Source: JBOGJG01 sp050747825
GTDB lineage: Bacteria > Acidobacteriota > UBA6911 > RPQK01 > JBOGJG01
NCBI GenBank assembly: GCA_050747825.1
Contig: JBOGJG010000086.1
Location: forward strand, 1-25,750
Direction of reading: 5' to 3'
Length of the DNA: 25,750 nt
Shown: positions 8,358 through 15,975 of the stretch, one piece after another
How the letters are laid out: each line of letters starts with the position of its first letter
How positions within the stretch are numbered: position 1 is the stretch's first letter
Notes under the pieces: generated by a model
The model's input: the letters and a program-made list of their open reading frames with translations, nothing else
What the model was told of the DNA's origin: nothing
Databases searched by the model: none
Position numbers and translations under genes: made by a program

Positions 8358-9037
8358 GAGACCCCCTCGCGGAGAACGAAACCGACGCCTCTCATCGTTT
8401 TGAGTAATTTCACTTCAAACGGGTCATCGACCTTTCTCCTGAGGCGCGCAATGTGAACATCGATGACATTATCGAGCGGTGTGGCCCTCGCCGGCTCGTT
8501 CCACACATCCCGGGCCAGCATTTCGCGGGAGACGACGTGGTTCTGGTGGCGAAGGAGATATTCCAACAGATCGAATTCCTTAGGAGTCAACTCCAGAGTC
8601 TGGGAGCCGCGCCTCACGTGCCGCGTGACCAGATCCATCTCCAGATCCACCAGTTTGAGGCGAAGCACCTGGTCCGGCCTTCCCCGGCGAAGGAGGGCCC
8701 GGACCCGGGCCAAGAGCTCTGGAAAGGCAAAAGGCTTGATCAGATAATCGTCGGCGCCACAGTCCAGGCCCAGCACACGATCCTCCACTGCGTCCCGGGC
8801 CGTGAGGATGAGAACGGGAGTCTGAAGGCCTCGCCTGCGCAGCGTGCTGAGGACTTCCAGTCCGTCGCGTCCCGGGAGCATGAGGTCCAAAATAACCAGG
8901 TCGAAGGTTTCGCTATTGATGAGGAAGAATCCCTCTTCGCCACTGGGAGCCGTGGCCACTTCATACCCTTCCGCCTCGAGCCCTTCTCGAAGGGCTCGAG
9001 CCACTTTCTGTTCGTCTTCGATTACCAGGATTCGCAA
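8354..9037 (-). CDS. OmpR/CusR-type response regulator
   Basis: This two-domain DNA-binding regulator of 227 aa has a receiver domain 1-115 with acidic pocket E7/D8, phosphoacceptor D51 (VILDLMLPG), T79 and K101 (LIKPF). A winged-helix OmpR domain follows, from about 128, with LELTPKEFDLLEYLL and the recognition region NVIDVHIARLRRKV. It is the cognate partner of the following kinase, with a 4-nt overlap. The start is TTG 9037: it is preceded by AAGGAAG at a 5-nt spacing and gives the standard MRILVIEDE N-terminus, with no ATG alternative. A palindrome at 9104-9123 in its upstream region matches one ahead of chrB, suggesting autoregulation. Confidence 0.93.
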   Translation of the reverse strand: MRILVIEDEQKVARALREGLEAEGYEVATAPSGEEGFFLINSETFDLVILDLMLPGRDGLEVLSTLRRRGLQTPVLILTARDAVEDRVLGLDCGADDYLIKPFAFPELLARVRALLRRGRPDQVLRLKLVDLEMDLVTRHVRRGSQTLELTPKEFDLLEYLLRHQNHVVSREMLARDVWNEPARATPLDNVIDVHIARLRRKVDDPFEVKLLKTMRGVGFVLREGVS

Positions 9038-9103
9038 TTTCTTCCTTTAGCAGCCCTAGTGGGAGATGTTACTAAGCTCGCAATCAGCTTGCCACTGAAG
9101 TTT

Positions 9104-9123
9104 TCCTTAAAATTTGTTCAGAA
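9104..9123. promoter_or_regulatory. putative operator ahead of the response-regulator operon
   Basis: The site TCCTTAAAATTTGTTCAGAA matches 16 of 20 bases with the perfect inverted repeat at 10964-10983, with the same 6-nt centre. The right half TTCAGAA is identical and the left half is degenerate. It lies in the 110-bp gap between the MFS gene and the regulator gene. On the minus strand a TTGACG at 9136-9131 could be a -35 element, which would put the site in the spacer. Binding by the OmpR-type regulator encoded next to it is inferred. Confidence 0.5.
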
Positions 9124-9147
9124 AATGAAGCGTCAATAGGGCAAGTC

Positions 9148-10380
9148 CTATCGCAGGTGTCGAACCTGCTCTTCCGGCGCATGAAGCGTGCGGAAATTGA
9201 AGTACAGAGCCAGATCGTAGACGATCTTAAGACCGCCGCCGAGGAAAAAGGGCGCTCCTGTATTCATGAACTGCAATAGGAAGCCGGCAAGAACTGGGCC
9301 TAACGCCTGGGTGATAGTCCGAACCAGCGTGGTGAGACCAGTGGCTGCTGTTCGTTCGTCCGGTTCGACGATCGCCACTATATACGAGCTACGCGCGGGA
9401 ACATCCATCTGGGATAGAAGGTGTCGCGCCAGGAGACAAACGATCGCCAGCGAGAGGTTGGGCATGAGTGGAATCAGAATGAGGGCCACATTGGACGGCA
9501 AGTGAGTGAAAACCATTGTATTGACAAGTCCAAAATGGTTCGCGACCTTCACGGCCATCGGGTAAGAGACCGCCTTCATCAAATTCACTCCCAGAAAGAC
9601 AGGGCCCAGCACATCGCCACCGACCTGAAAACGCAGGGCAAACCAGTAGGCGAGAAGGCTTTGGACCACAAAGCCACCCCCAAGAGCATCCAATCCAAAA
9701 AGCGCAGCCAGTTTGCTGATTGTCTTTCGGGATCTGTGAAGAGTCAGCAAGCGCGCCCGACCTCCTTGCACGGTTGGTTCCATCTCAACTCGCTTCGAGA
9801 GTGGGATAAAGCACATCAGTGAAAGAGCAGCCAAGGCAGCATACATGCCGAACATAAGACGGTGCGCGACCAGAATGTCCACGGAAAGGCGAGTCTGAAT
9901 CCAAGAGGGAAGGGCGGCGGCCCAGGCTCCGAGGGAGACGGCGAGCGCACCGAGCGTGTGATACCCGCCAAACACGCGGTTGCGGTTCTCTGAGCCTGTG
10001 GTCTGGGGGAGTATAGCCTGTTCGACGGTTTCGAAAGGACCCACTTCACCGGACGTTGAGCTGATCGTGCCGCTCAACGCGGCTAAGGCGAGCAACCAGA
10101 TGTTCGGGGTGATGGCAAAGGCCAAACCGCTGGCGATCATGAGCCCTGTACTGAGAATGAGGACCCGTCGCCTACCCAGCCGGTCCGCGTATGCCGCCAT
10201 GATGGCGGTTAACAGTGCTGAGCCTGCCAGTGTGAGGGTTAAAATGATACCGACCGTTACAGGAGGAAATCCCGCCTCTTCCAGGTACAATCCCAGGACC
10301 ACGCTCAAGAGGCCGTAGCCCAAGCTGCGCAAAGTCTTGGCGGCCAGTATCAGCTTCCCATCGCGGCTGATCGAGCACAT
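9148..10380 (-). CDS. MFS transporter
   Basis: This is a 410-aa major facilitator permease of the inner membrane with about 12 hydrophobic segments. The loop between helices 2 and 3 carries the MFS signature form AAYADRLGRRRVL. Distinctive stretches are SSTSGEVGPFETVEQAILPQ and EPDERTAATGLTTLVRT. The substrate cannot be read from the sequence. It follows the ChrB-domain gene by about 79 bp on the same strand, so an efflux job linked to chromate or another metal or oxyanion stress is plausible. This would be a replacement for the usual ChrA pump, which is absent. The start is ATG 10380; no strong ribosome site precedes it, so translation may depend on the upstream transcript. Confidence 0.85.
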   Translation of the reverse strand: MCSISRDGKLILAAKTLRSLGYGLLSVVLGLYLEEAGFPPVTVGIILTLTLAGSALLTAIMAAYADRLGRRRVLILSTGLMIASGLAFAITPNIWLLALAALSGTISSTSGEVGPFETVEQAILPQTTGSENRNRVFGGYHTLGALAVSLGAWAAALPSWIQTRLSVDILVAHRLMFGMYAALAALSLMCFIPLSKRVEMEPTVQGGRARLLTLHRSRKTISKLAALFGLDALGGGFVVQSLLAYWFALRFQVGGDVLGPVFLGVNLMKAVSYPMAVKVANHFGLVNTMVFTHLPSNVALILIPLMPNLSLAIVCLLARHLLSQMDVPARSSYIVAIVEPDERTAATGLTTLVRTITQALGPVLAGFLLQFMNTGAPFFLGGGLKIVYDLALYFNFRTLHAPEEQVRHLR

Positions 10381-10459
10381 ATGTCGAGGGTAACTCTAAA
10401 AGCTTCCTTAGGGTCCTTCGGAGTGGAAAGAAGGCTTACTTCTTTACGTTTAAGATGCG

Positions 10460-10897
10460 TTAACGTTTGCCGGCCTCCTGCAGGCGACACCAGGCATAGA
10501 GTGCATCATAGATGACAAACTGCTTTTCCAGGTTGGTCTCATCGTCAGGGAAAAGGATGCTGAACCCGGTGGCGATAGCTTCCAGGCCGCGAGCCAGCGG
10601 ATCCTTGTCAACATCCGCCCGGATATCGGCGGCGTGGACGATCTCAGCCAATCGCAACAGAGCCGGGTCGTTGAGATCGTACTTCTGGAGGATAGATTCG
10701 AACGAGCAGCGACCTTCCTGGTGGCCCAATTCCACTTCCGGCGCATCAAACGGAATGGCCCCGGTGCTTTTTGCAAGCTCATTGACCTGGTTCTTCGGAA
10801 CAAAAAGAAACTCAGCCTGATTGTCGATAAAACGTTTGATAAGCCAGGGACACGCTACTCGGTCAACATGGACATGGGAGCGTGTGATCCATTTCAT
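10460..10897 (-). CDS. chrB: ChrB C-terminal-domain protein (chromate-resistance family)
   Basis: This 145-aa stand-alone ChrB_C domain is recognised from its hallmark N-terminus, a histidine pair followed by RVACPWLIKRFID and then FLFVP. Full ChrB proteins have an extra N-terminal domain and control chrA in chromate resistance; the short form here lacks it. The exact biochemical role of the domain is unsettled. ATG 10897 is chosen over an upstream in-frame start (10936) because AGGAGG lies 4 nt before it and homology begins there. A palindromic operator lies 67 bp upstream. The downstream neighbour is an MFS permease, and no chrA is in the window. The gene name refers to the family, not to proven function. 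Confidence 0.85.
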   Translation of the reverse strand: MKWITRSHVHVDRVACPWLIKRFIDNQAEFLFVPKNQVNELAKSTGAIPFDAPEVELGHQEGRCSFESILQKYDLNDPALLRLAEIVHAADIRADVDKDPLARGLEAIATGFSILFPDDETNLEKQFVIYDALYAWCRLQEAGKR

Positions 10898-10963
10898 GAT
10901 CCTCCTTTGCCGCTTACCCTCTGGAAGTGTATCCACGCCTGCCGGCGTTTCCTACTTAATTTT

Positions 10964-10983
10964 TTCTGAAAAATCGTTCAGAA
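10964..10983. promoter_or_regulatory. palindromic operator ahead of chrB
   Basis: This is a perfect inverted repeat, TTCTGAA-AAATCG-TTCAGAA, in the divergent region between chrB and blaI. A near copy lies upstream of the response regulator gene (9104-9123, 16/20). Position and duplication suggest a shared transcription-factor site. The CusR-like regulator is the obvious candidate, but nothing in the sequence proves which protein binds it. Confidence 0.6.
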
Positions 10984-11074
10984 ATCTCAGCCTTGTTAGC
11001 GAGCATTTGTGGGCGGGAGTAACCCCCGGGCGATATTAAGAAGCCAACCCCTGCTCCACAGGGTAATCTTTCAT

Positions 11075-11103
11075 TTGAAAGTAACTTCTACGCTCTGTAG
11101 AAT
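11075..11103 (+). promoter_or_regulatory. blaI promoter with embedded BlaI-type operator
   Basis: A near-consensus sigma-70 promoter is seen: -35 TTGAAA (11075-11080), a spacer of exactly 17 nt and -10 TAGAAT (11098-11103). The inverted repeat TTCTAC-GCTCT-GTAGAA (11086-11102) fills the spacer and overlaps the -10 box, where a repressor would block polymerase. BlaI/MecI/CopY-family operators have the same TACA-TGTA-like dyad. The predicted start of transcription falls within about two bases of ATG 11112, so the mRNA would be essentially leaderless. A second dyad, CTTTCA-TT-TGAAAG (11068-11081), overlaps the -35 box. Confidence 0.72.
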
Positions 11104-11111
11104 CATCTTCC

Positions 11112-11513
11112 ATGGGCTTGTCGTTTCGACCCTCTCGAAAAGGGGTCGCTCAGGTGCTGGGCGAGTTGGAAAGCCTGGTCATGAAGGAGATCTGGCACTC
11201 ACCCCGATCATCGGCGCGGGAGGTGCAAAAACGGCTGGCGCCTGCGCGAAAGCCCGCCTACACAACGGTGGTTACAATCCTGGATCGCCTCTACAAAAAG
11301 GGCCTGCTCGGGAGGCAAAAGGAGGGAAAGGCGTTTCTGTACAGTCCTCGCGTCTCCCAGGAGGAGTTTAACGAAATGATCACTCGGGACATTCTCGCAG
11401 GTTTGCTCAAGGAGGAGTCCCGACCCATTCTGACGACATTTGTTGACCTCGTGGCGGCTGACGAAAATCTGCTGGAAGAACTGGAGGAACTGGTGCGCCG
11501 GAGAAAGCAATGA
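11112..11513 (+). CDS. BlaI/MecI/CopY-family transcriptional repressor
   Basis: This is a 133-aa winged-helix repressor. The family core is clear: LGELESLVMKEIWHS, the recognition region with TTVVTILDRLYKKGLL, and the wing GKAFLYSPRVS, followed by a helical dimerisation tail (EENLLEELEEL-like region). Family members repress beta-lactamase or metal-efflux genes and are inactivated by an M56 peptidase sensor. Here the adjacent M56 and outer-membrane efflux genes are broken, so the repressor probably controls itself and targets elsewhere. The ATG lies 8 nt after the -10 box with no ribosome site. Its stop overlaps the M56 reading frame start (ATGA). The gene itself looks intact. Confidence 0.92.
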   Translation: MGLSFRPSRKGVAQVLGELESLVMKEIWHSPRSSAREVQKRLAPARKPAYTTVVTILDRLYKKGLLGRQKEGKAFLYSPRVSQEEFNEMITRDILAGLLKEESRPILTTFVDLVAADENLLEELEELVRRRKQ

Positions 11514-12432
11514 TCTCCCTCCTCTACCTGATCGTGTCCGCTTCGGCTGTGGCTATGCTGGTGGCGTGGGGTTTGCTCGCTTTGCTTTACCCGGCCGTGA
11601 GAAGGATGGGGAAAAATCCAAGCGCCTTTACCAGTGGTTTCTGGTTTGGGATCGGTACTCTTCCTGCGGCGGCTGGTTTGCTGGCCGGGGTCTTCGCGAT
11701 CGGATCAGGTGTGCCCAGCGCCGCCGGCTGGCTCACGGATCACTGCAGCGAACATGCTGGGCACCCCCATCTCTGCGCATCCCATATCGCCGCAAGCCCC
11801 CCGGAGGGGAATCTTTTCTGGAGTTTCATGGCCGGGAGTTTGGCTCTTGTGGTCCATGCCGCTTTTAGGGTGTGTCAATCAAGCGCCCGCACAAACTCGC
11901 ACTTGAGCAAATCCTCCACCAGAAGAGAAGGTGGCTTCCACGTTTTCCCCAGCCGGATCCCTGCGGCTTTCACCGCGGGACTTCTCTCCCCAAGCCTTTT
12001 CTGAGCAGCGGAGCCAAGGAGCGCCTGAATCGGGAAGAGAAAGCTGTGATCCGACTTCTGATTCTTCGCTTCTGTGAAGGCGTGTTCCCGGGTATGAGCT
12101 CTGCGCGAAGATGCTGGGAGTGCATGGCGGAGTTGGAATGCGATCAGGCTGCCGTCCGCGCTGGTTTTGCCCCTCATTTCGTCGCCCAGACCATTTTGAA
12201 AATGCTGAAGGCCAATCGGCTCAAAAGTTCGCCGGCCGGCGTCCTGAACTACGCTGGTGACAATAGCTCGGAAAACCTGAGGGTCCGCATCGGATCTCTG
12301 ATTTCTGGACGGCCGCAGCCCACCGGGGCCGCGCCCTTGGGGATACTACTGGGAGCGCTCCTCGGAATTGGCTTCGGATTCTTACTGGAAGTTCATCACG
12401 CTTTGGAGACGGTTCTCGGTTGGCTCACGTGA
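11510..12432 (+). pseudogene. degenerate M56 (BlaR1/MecR1-like) membrane peptidase
   Basis: The 5' half reads as a membrane protein (hydrophobic segments at about residues 2-30, 45-68 and 103-120) and reaches the M56 core motif HVFPSRIPAAFTAGLLSPSLF. It then stops at TGA 12002-12004. The homology continues in another frame as LSSGAKERLNREEKAV and FPGMSSARRCWECMAELECDQAA, so one base has been lost near 12000. The zinc-binding HExxH, expected right after EEKAVI, is missing: the text jumps to RLLILRFCEG, which suggests a small deletion as well. Two independent lesions make this a true pseudogene rather than a sequencing error. When intact it would have sensed a ligand and inactivated the BlaI partner. 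Confidence 0.8.
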
Positions 12433-13257
12433 GAAAAATTTTTTGCCTGTTATTTCTACACACTGTAGTTGTTGCGACCGCTCTCTTGTTGCTGCGGACC
12501 TAAGGCTGACCTTGCAGGAAGCAAGCAAGTTGTACCTCGCGCGGAACCTGGCGGTAAAAGCCGAAAGACAACGCATTGAGATGGCCCGGGGCGTTTTCCG
12601 GCAGGCCCGGATGCTGCCAAATCCCGATTTGAATTTCAGCCAGGAGGGCTTTCCTTTCGGTTCCGAAGACCCCTCGTTCTGGAATAATCAGGAATTCATC
12701 TTCTGGGCCACGCAAAAAATCGAGCTGGGTGGAAAACGCCGCCACCGCACCGAGGTGGCCGGATTGGGAATTCAGGTTACCGAAGCGGAATTCGAGAACT
12801 TCGTGCGAATCGGAAAAAGTCAACTTCGGGAAGCATTCGCCGAGGCGTATTCGCGCAAGAGAAACACCGCTTTGCTCTCGATCAGCTCGAGCTCTATCAA
12901 CGGATCCGGGAGATTCACCGAAACCGCCTCGAGGAGGGAAATGTCTCCGGGCTCTCCCAGCTGCGGGTCGATCTTGAGGAGATACGTTTCGTGAAGGCCG
13001 CAGGGGAGTCTTAGACCGCCTTTTTCGCCGCCTGGTCCAAGCTGGCCGCTTTGATCGGGTGGGTGGGATCAATACCAGAATTACAGCTCGATCCCCTGCC
13101 CACGCTAGCCGAAATATCTCTTGAGGAGCTGGTGAGAAAGGCCGAGAAGGAGCGTCCCGACCTGAAGGCCTTTTCCATCCGCCTTCGAGTTTCCCACTTT
13201 CCCACAACCCCGGCGACTGCTACTATTAGTAACTCCTTACTCAGAGAGTGGTCCTAA
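12429..13257 (+). pseudogene. degenerate TolC/CusC-like outer-membrane efflux protein
   Basis: A GTG at 12429 overlaps the M56 stop (GTGA) and encodes a signal-peptide-like stretch ending at TAA 12501. The mature part continues in a second frame from about 12490 (LRLTLQEASKLYLARNLAVK, then RQARMLPNPDLNFSQEG, then TQKIELGGKRRHR), typical of CusC-type proteins. Near 12868 the homology moves to a third frame (RFALDQLELYQRIREIHRNR) and meets an in-frame TAG at 13012-13014. It resumes as WSKLAALIGW and AEKERPDLKAFSIRL, then fades. The second half of the protein is absent; intact relatives have over 400 aa. Two frameshifts, one stop and a truncation mark a dead gene from a lost RND or CzcC-type efflux operon. 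Confidence 0.8.
12454..12470. promoter_or_regulatory. second BlaI-type operator-like dyad
   Basis: The segment TTCTACACACTGTAG matches the blaI operator core at 13 of 15 bases and contains the perfect dyad CTACA-CAC-TGTAG (12456-12468). A TTG sits at the same distance upstream as in the blaI promoter. It lies inside the signal-peptide region of the efflux pseudogene, so it could have driven that gene separately. It may instead be chance in a coding stretch. Confidence 0.4.
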
Positions 13258-13320
13258 ATTCGGGGGAAGGTCATGAAACATTTAATGTTTAGTCAGGTCT
13301 AAGCATTATAGTAGGTTGAA

Positions 13321-13851
13321 GTGATGAAGGCGCCGAAGGAAATTCCCGAAAACCATCCGGTGAAAAGGCACTTTAGAAAACTTGCTGATCGAGCCCTTAC
13401 CCAGTCCTCTCTGACTGATAAAGATATTCTCTATTACCTCAGTGATCTTTTAGTTGATTTCATGTATGTGGAGAACCTGTACCGGCTTCGGGATGAGAAC
13501 GGCGAACGCCTGGAATACCTGGTGGATATGCTCGAACATGCCGGGAACGCCCCTCGCCAGAGAAGGAAGGACTACTACAAGCATATCGGCGATTACAGTC
13601 TCTTTATCCTGGGCATGTTCCCGGAGAATCTGACTTATGGAAGGCGCATGCTTTCGCACTCTTACTATGCCGATACGGGAAGGCGCAGTTACCTGGTAGC
13701 CAGCGAACTCGAGTACAACAGTGAAAGTACCGTGGTTTTCAAGAAATTGGCTGAGAAATTCGAACGATGCGTCCTGTCACTGAACTGGGTGCGCGAGTAT
13801 ACGTCAGATCCTTTTTATCAATACATGCTGCGCCAGTTTAGGATTACCTAA
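13321..13851 (+). CDS. conserved-looking protein of unknown function
   Basis: I cannot name a family. It is a soluble, helix-rich protein of 176 aa with no signal peptide and no membrane segment. Notable features are tandem aromatic/charged helices (ILYYLSDLLVDFMYVENLY, then DYYKHIGDYSLFILGMFPE) and many tyrosines in the second half. Its clean reading frame and normal codon use support a real gene. GTG 13321 is directly followed by ATG 13324; either may be the start, with the ATG probably used. A -10-like TATAGT (13307-13312) lies 8-11 nt before and there is no convincing ribosome site. It follows the decayed efflux operon and has a convergent EamA gene after it. Confidence 0.75.
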   Translation: MMKAPKEIPENHPVKRHFRKLADRALTQSSLTDKDILYYLSDLLVDFMYVENLYRLRDENGERLEYLVDMLEHAGNAPRQRRKDYYKHIGDYSLFILGMFPENLTYGRRMLSHSYYADTGRRSYLVASELEYNSESTVVFKKLAEKFERCVLSLNWVREYTSDPFYQYMLRQFRIT

Positions 13852-13872
13852 CGCCTGGTGGCGCCTTGCGCA

Positions 13873-14787
13873 TTAAGAGGGCCTTCGGCGGATAGCTGAA
13901 GGAGCCTCGGCAGGCCGCCCTCGCCTGGTCAGATAGATGCCCGTAAGGATCAGGCCGCCACCCATGATTTGAAAAAGTGTGATTCGCTCTCCCAGAAGGA
14001 TCCAGGAGAAAACAAGACCCACAAATGGAATAAGGTTTCCGTAGATAGAAGTACGGGTGGGGCCGATTTTGGCAATTACAGTGAACCAGAGGGCATAGCC
14101 TATGGCCAGGGCAAAGGTAAATGAATAGATCAGGGCCAGATAGCTTTTCAGAGAGACCGTGCTCCATGTTTCCGTGATCAAGTCGGGTGCGGCAAAGACA
14201 AGAAAGCCCAGGCTGCCTGCGCTCAAGGTCACGGCCGTCAGATTGAGCGGCGAATAATCTTCCATCATGGGCCTGGAGAAGACGGTATAGATGGCCCAGC
14301 AGACCGAGGAGCCCACGATCATGAGATCACCCCTGAGCGTTCCTCCCCCGATGGAAAGTTCGGCGCTCTCCACCAGAATGAGAATCACTCCCGCCAGGGA
14401 GATGGAAATTCCCAGCCAGACGATCCGTCCCAGCCGTTCGTGGCCGAGAGCGCGGCTCAAGAGGGCCGTCAGAATAGTGGTTCCCGAAAGCAGCAGGGCG
14501 ACATTGCCGGCCTTGGTCCAGTGAAGTCCCAGGATAAAGAAGATCTGATAGATCGTGTTTCCGATGACTGCGAGTATTCCGATCTTAGCGAAATCCTGCC
14601 GGCGCAGCAGCAGGCGCCCTTCGATTCCTATTGTCAAAAGCAGCAGAAAGAGAGAGGCCAGGATCAGGCGCACCGCGTTGAAGCTCAGAGGAGAGACCTC
14701 GGTCATCGCATCTTTTGCGATAGGCATATTCGCCCCCCACACCAGAACCATCAGCAAACAGTAAAGGTCCGTTTTGTCGAATTTCAT
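13873..14787 (-). CDS. EamA/DMT-superfamily transporter
   Basis: This inner-membrane protein of 304 aa has ten predicted hydrophobic helices arranged as two EamA repeats. The first repeat has the marks YCLLMVLVWGANMPIAKDAM and FNAVRLILASLFLL; the second has GDLMIVGSSVCWAIYTVFSRP and NLIPFVGLVFSWILLGERIT, which includes the conserved proline and the LGE of the family. Members export or import metabolites such as amino acids; the substrate here is unknown. The gene is convergent with the preceding unknown gene and divergent from queG across about 100 bp. A short AAGG lies just before the ATG. Confidence 0.9.
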   Translation of the reverse strand: MKFDKTDLYCLLMVLVWGANMPIAKDAMTEVSPLSFNAVRLILASLFLLLLTIGIEGRLLLRRQDFAKIGILAVIGNTIYQIFFILGLHWTKAGNVALLLSGTTILTALLSRALGHERLGRIVWLGISISLAGVILILVESAELSIGGGTLRGDLMIVGSSVCWAIYTVFSRPMMEDYSPLNLTAVTLSAGSLGFLVFAAPDLITETWSTVSLKSYLALIYSFTFALAIGYALWFTVIAKIGPTRTSIYGNLIPFVGLVFSWILLGERITLFQIMGGGLILTGIYLTRRGRPAEAPSAIRRRPS

Positions 14788-14886
14788 CCTTGCCGAAGAA
14801 TCTGGAATTTAATCGCGAAAGACGCATCACACGAAAAACGCCCGCCCTTTTCCATAATAGGCTGAATGCTATACTGAACGAAACTA

Positions 14887-15975
14887 ATGACAAGAAGCGA
14901 TCTGACCCGCAGGATTAAAGAGAAAGCTCGAGAACTGGGGTTCGACGAGGTAGGGATTGCCCGGGCGGAGGCCATTTCAGAAGGCCATCTGAGGGAGTGG
15001 CTTGGGCGGCAGTATCAGGGGGAGATGGCCTACATTGAGCGTAAGCTGGAGAAGCGGCTGGACCCCGGCAAGGTTCTGGAAGGAGCGCGCTCCATTGTCT
15101 CTCTGGCGCTGGGCTATAACCATCCTTACAGGCTCCCCTACGATCAGCCGGATAAGGGCGTGATCTCCCGCTACGCAGCCGGCACAGATTACCATGAAGT
15201 GATTGAAGATAAGCTGGGCAGGCTCTTGCAATACATCCGAGCCATTGAGCCGGAGACGCGCGGAAAAGTCTACGTGGATACCGGGCCGATGATGGATAAA
15301 TACTGGGCCCAACGCTCTGGTCTGGGTTGGTTGGGAAAGCACACCAATGTCCTTTCCCGCGATCTGGGTTCCTGGTTTTTCATTGGCGAGATTCTGCTTG
15401 ACTGCGATCTGGACTTCGATGAATCGGCCGTGGACTTCTGCGGGTCCTGCACTCGCTGTATCGAATCCTGTCCGACCGATGCGATCGTCGAACCTTACGT
15501 GCTGGACAGCCGCCGCTGCATCTCATATCTAACCATTGAGCTGCGCGGTGATATCCCGGAAGCTTTTCGAGAGCCAATGGGGAATCTCATCTACGGCTGC
15601 GACATCTGCCAGGACGTTTGTCCCTGGAATAGCAAGGCGCCCGTTTCTGCCGAGAGCGAATTCAAGCCTAGAGAGCCCAACCAGTCTCCGGCCCTGCAGC
15701 AGTTAGCCAGGATGTCCCAAAGCGAATTTCGGGAGAGTTATCGTGGGAGTCCGATGAAGCGAGCCAAATGGAAAGGTCTCATGCGCAATGTGGCCGTGGC
15801 CATGGGTAATAGCCGAAATCCGGACATGATCCCGGAGCTGGAGAATCTTTTGGCGACCGGCGACGAGATGATCCAAAGCCACGCCGCCTGGGCACTTCGC
15901 CGCCTCGGGACACCCGAAGCGCTCCAGGCGCTTGAGCAGCATGAAGTGGCAGCGTCCCTAGAGAATTGCCATTAA
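14887..15975 (+). CDS. queG: epoxyqueuosine reductase
   Basis: QueG reduces epoxyqueuosine to queuosine at position 34 of tRNAs with GUN anticodons, using cobalamin and two 4Fe-4S clusters in the cytoplasm. The 362-aa sequence shows the family start (ARELGFDEVGIARAE), catalytic Asp 131 (VYVDTGPMMDKYWA), GLGWLGKHTN and both cluster motifs: CGSCTRCIESCP (185-196) and C211 with CDICQDVCPWN (238-248). After about residue 310 a HEAT-like repeat (DEMIQSHAAWALRRLGTPEA) matches the C-terminal extension common in QueG. ATG 14887 has no ribosome site, but a TATACT box ends 11 nt before it. The last 18 bp overlap the convergent AAA+ gene. Confidence 0.95.
   Translation: MTRSDLTRRIKEKARELGFDEVGIARAEAISEGHLREWLGRQYQGEMAYIERKLEKRLDPGKVLEGARSIVSLALGYNHPYRLPYDQPDKGVISRYAAGTDYHEVIEDKLGRLLQYIRAIEPETRGKVYVDTGPMMDKYWAQRSGLGWLGKHTNVLSRDLGSWFFIGEILLDCDLDFDESAVDFCGSCTRCIESCPTDAIVEPYVLDSRRCISYLTIELRGDIPEAFREPMGNLIYGCDICQDVCPWNSKAPVSAESEFKPREPNQSPALQQLARMSQSEFRESYRGSPMKRAKWKGLMRNVAVAMGNSRNPDMIPELENLLATGDEMIQSHAAWALRRLGTPEALQALEQHEVAASLENCH

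Noticed and set aside
10384..10440. Intrinsic terminator between chrB and the MFS gene
   Set aside because: The minus-strand stem is interrupted and the loop is over 20 nt; too weak to call.
10898..10936. 13-residue N-terminal extension of the ChrB-domain protein
   Set aside because: A good ribosome site precedes the internal ATG at 10897, and the homology starts there.
11510..12004. Calling the M56 5' half a functional small membrane protein
   Set aside because: Homology continues past the stop in another frame and the zinc motif is missing, so it is part of a pseudogene.
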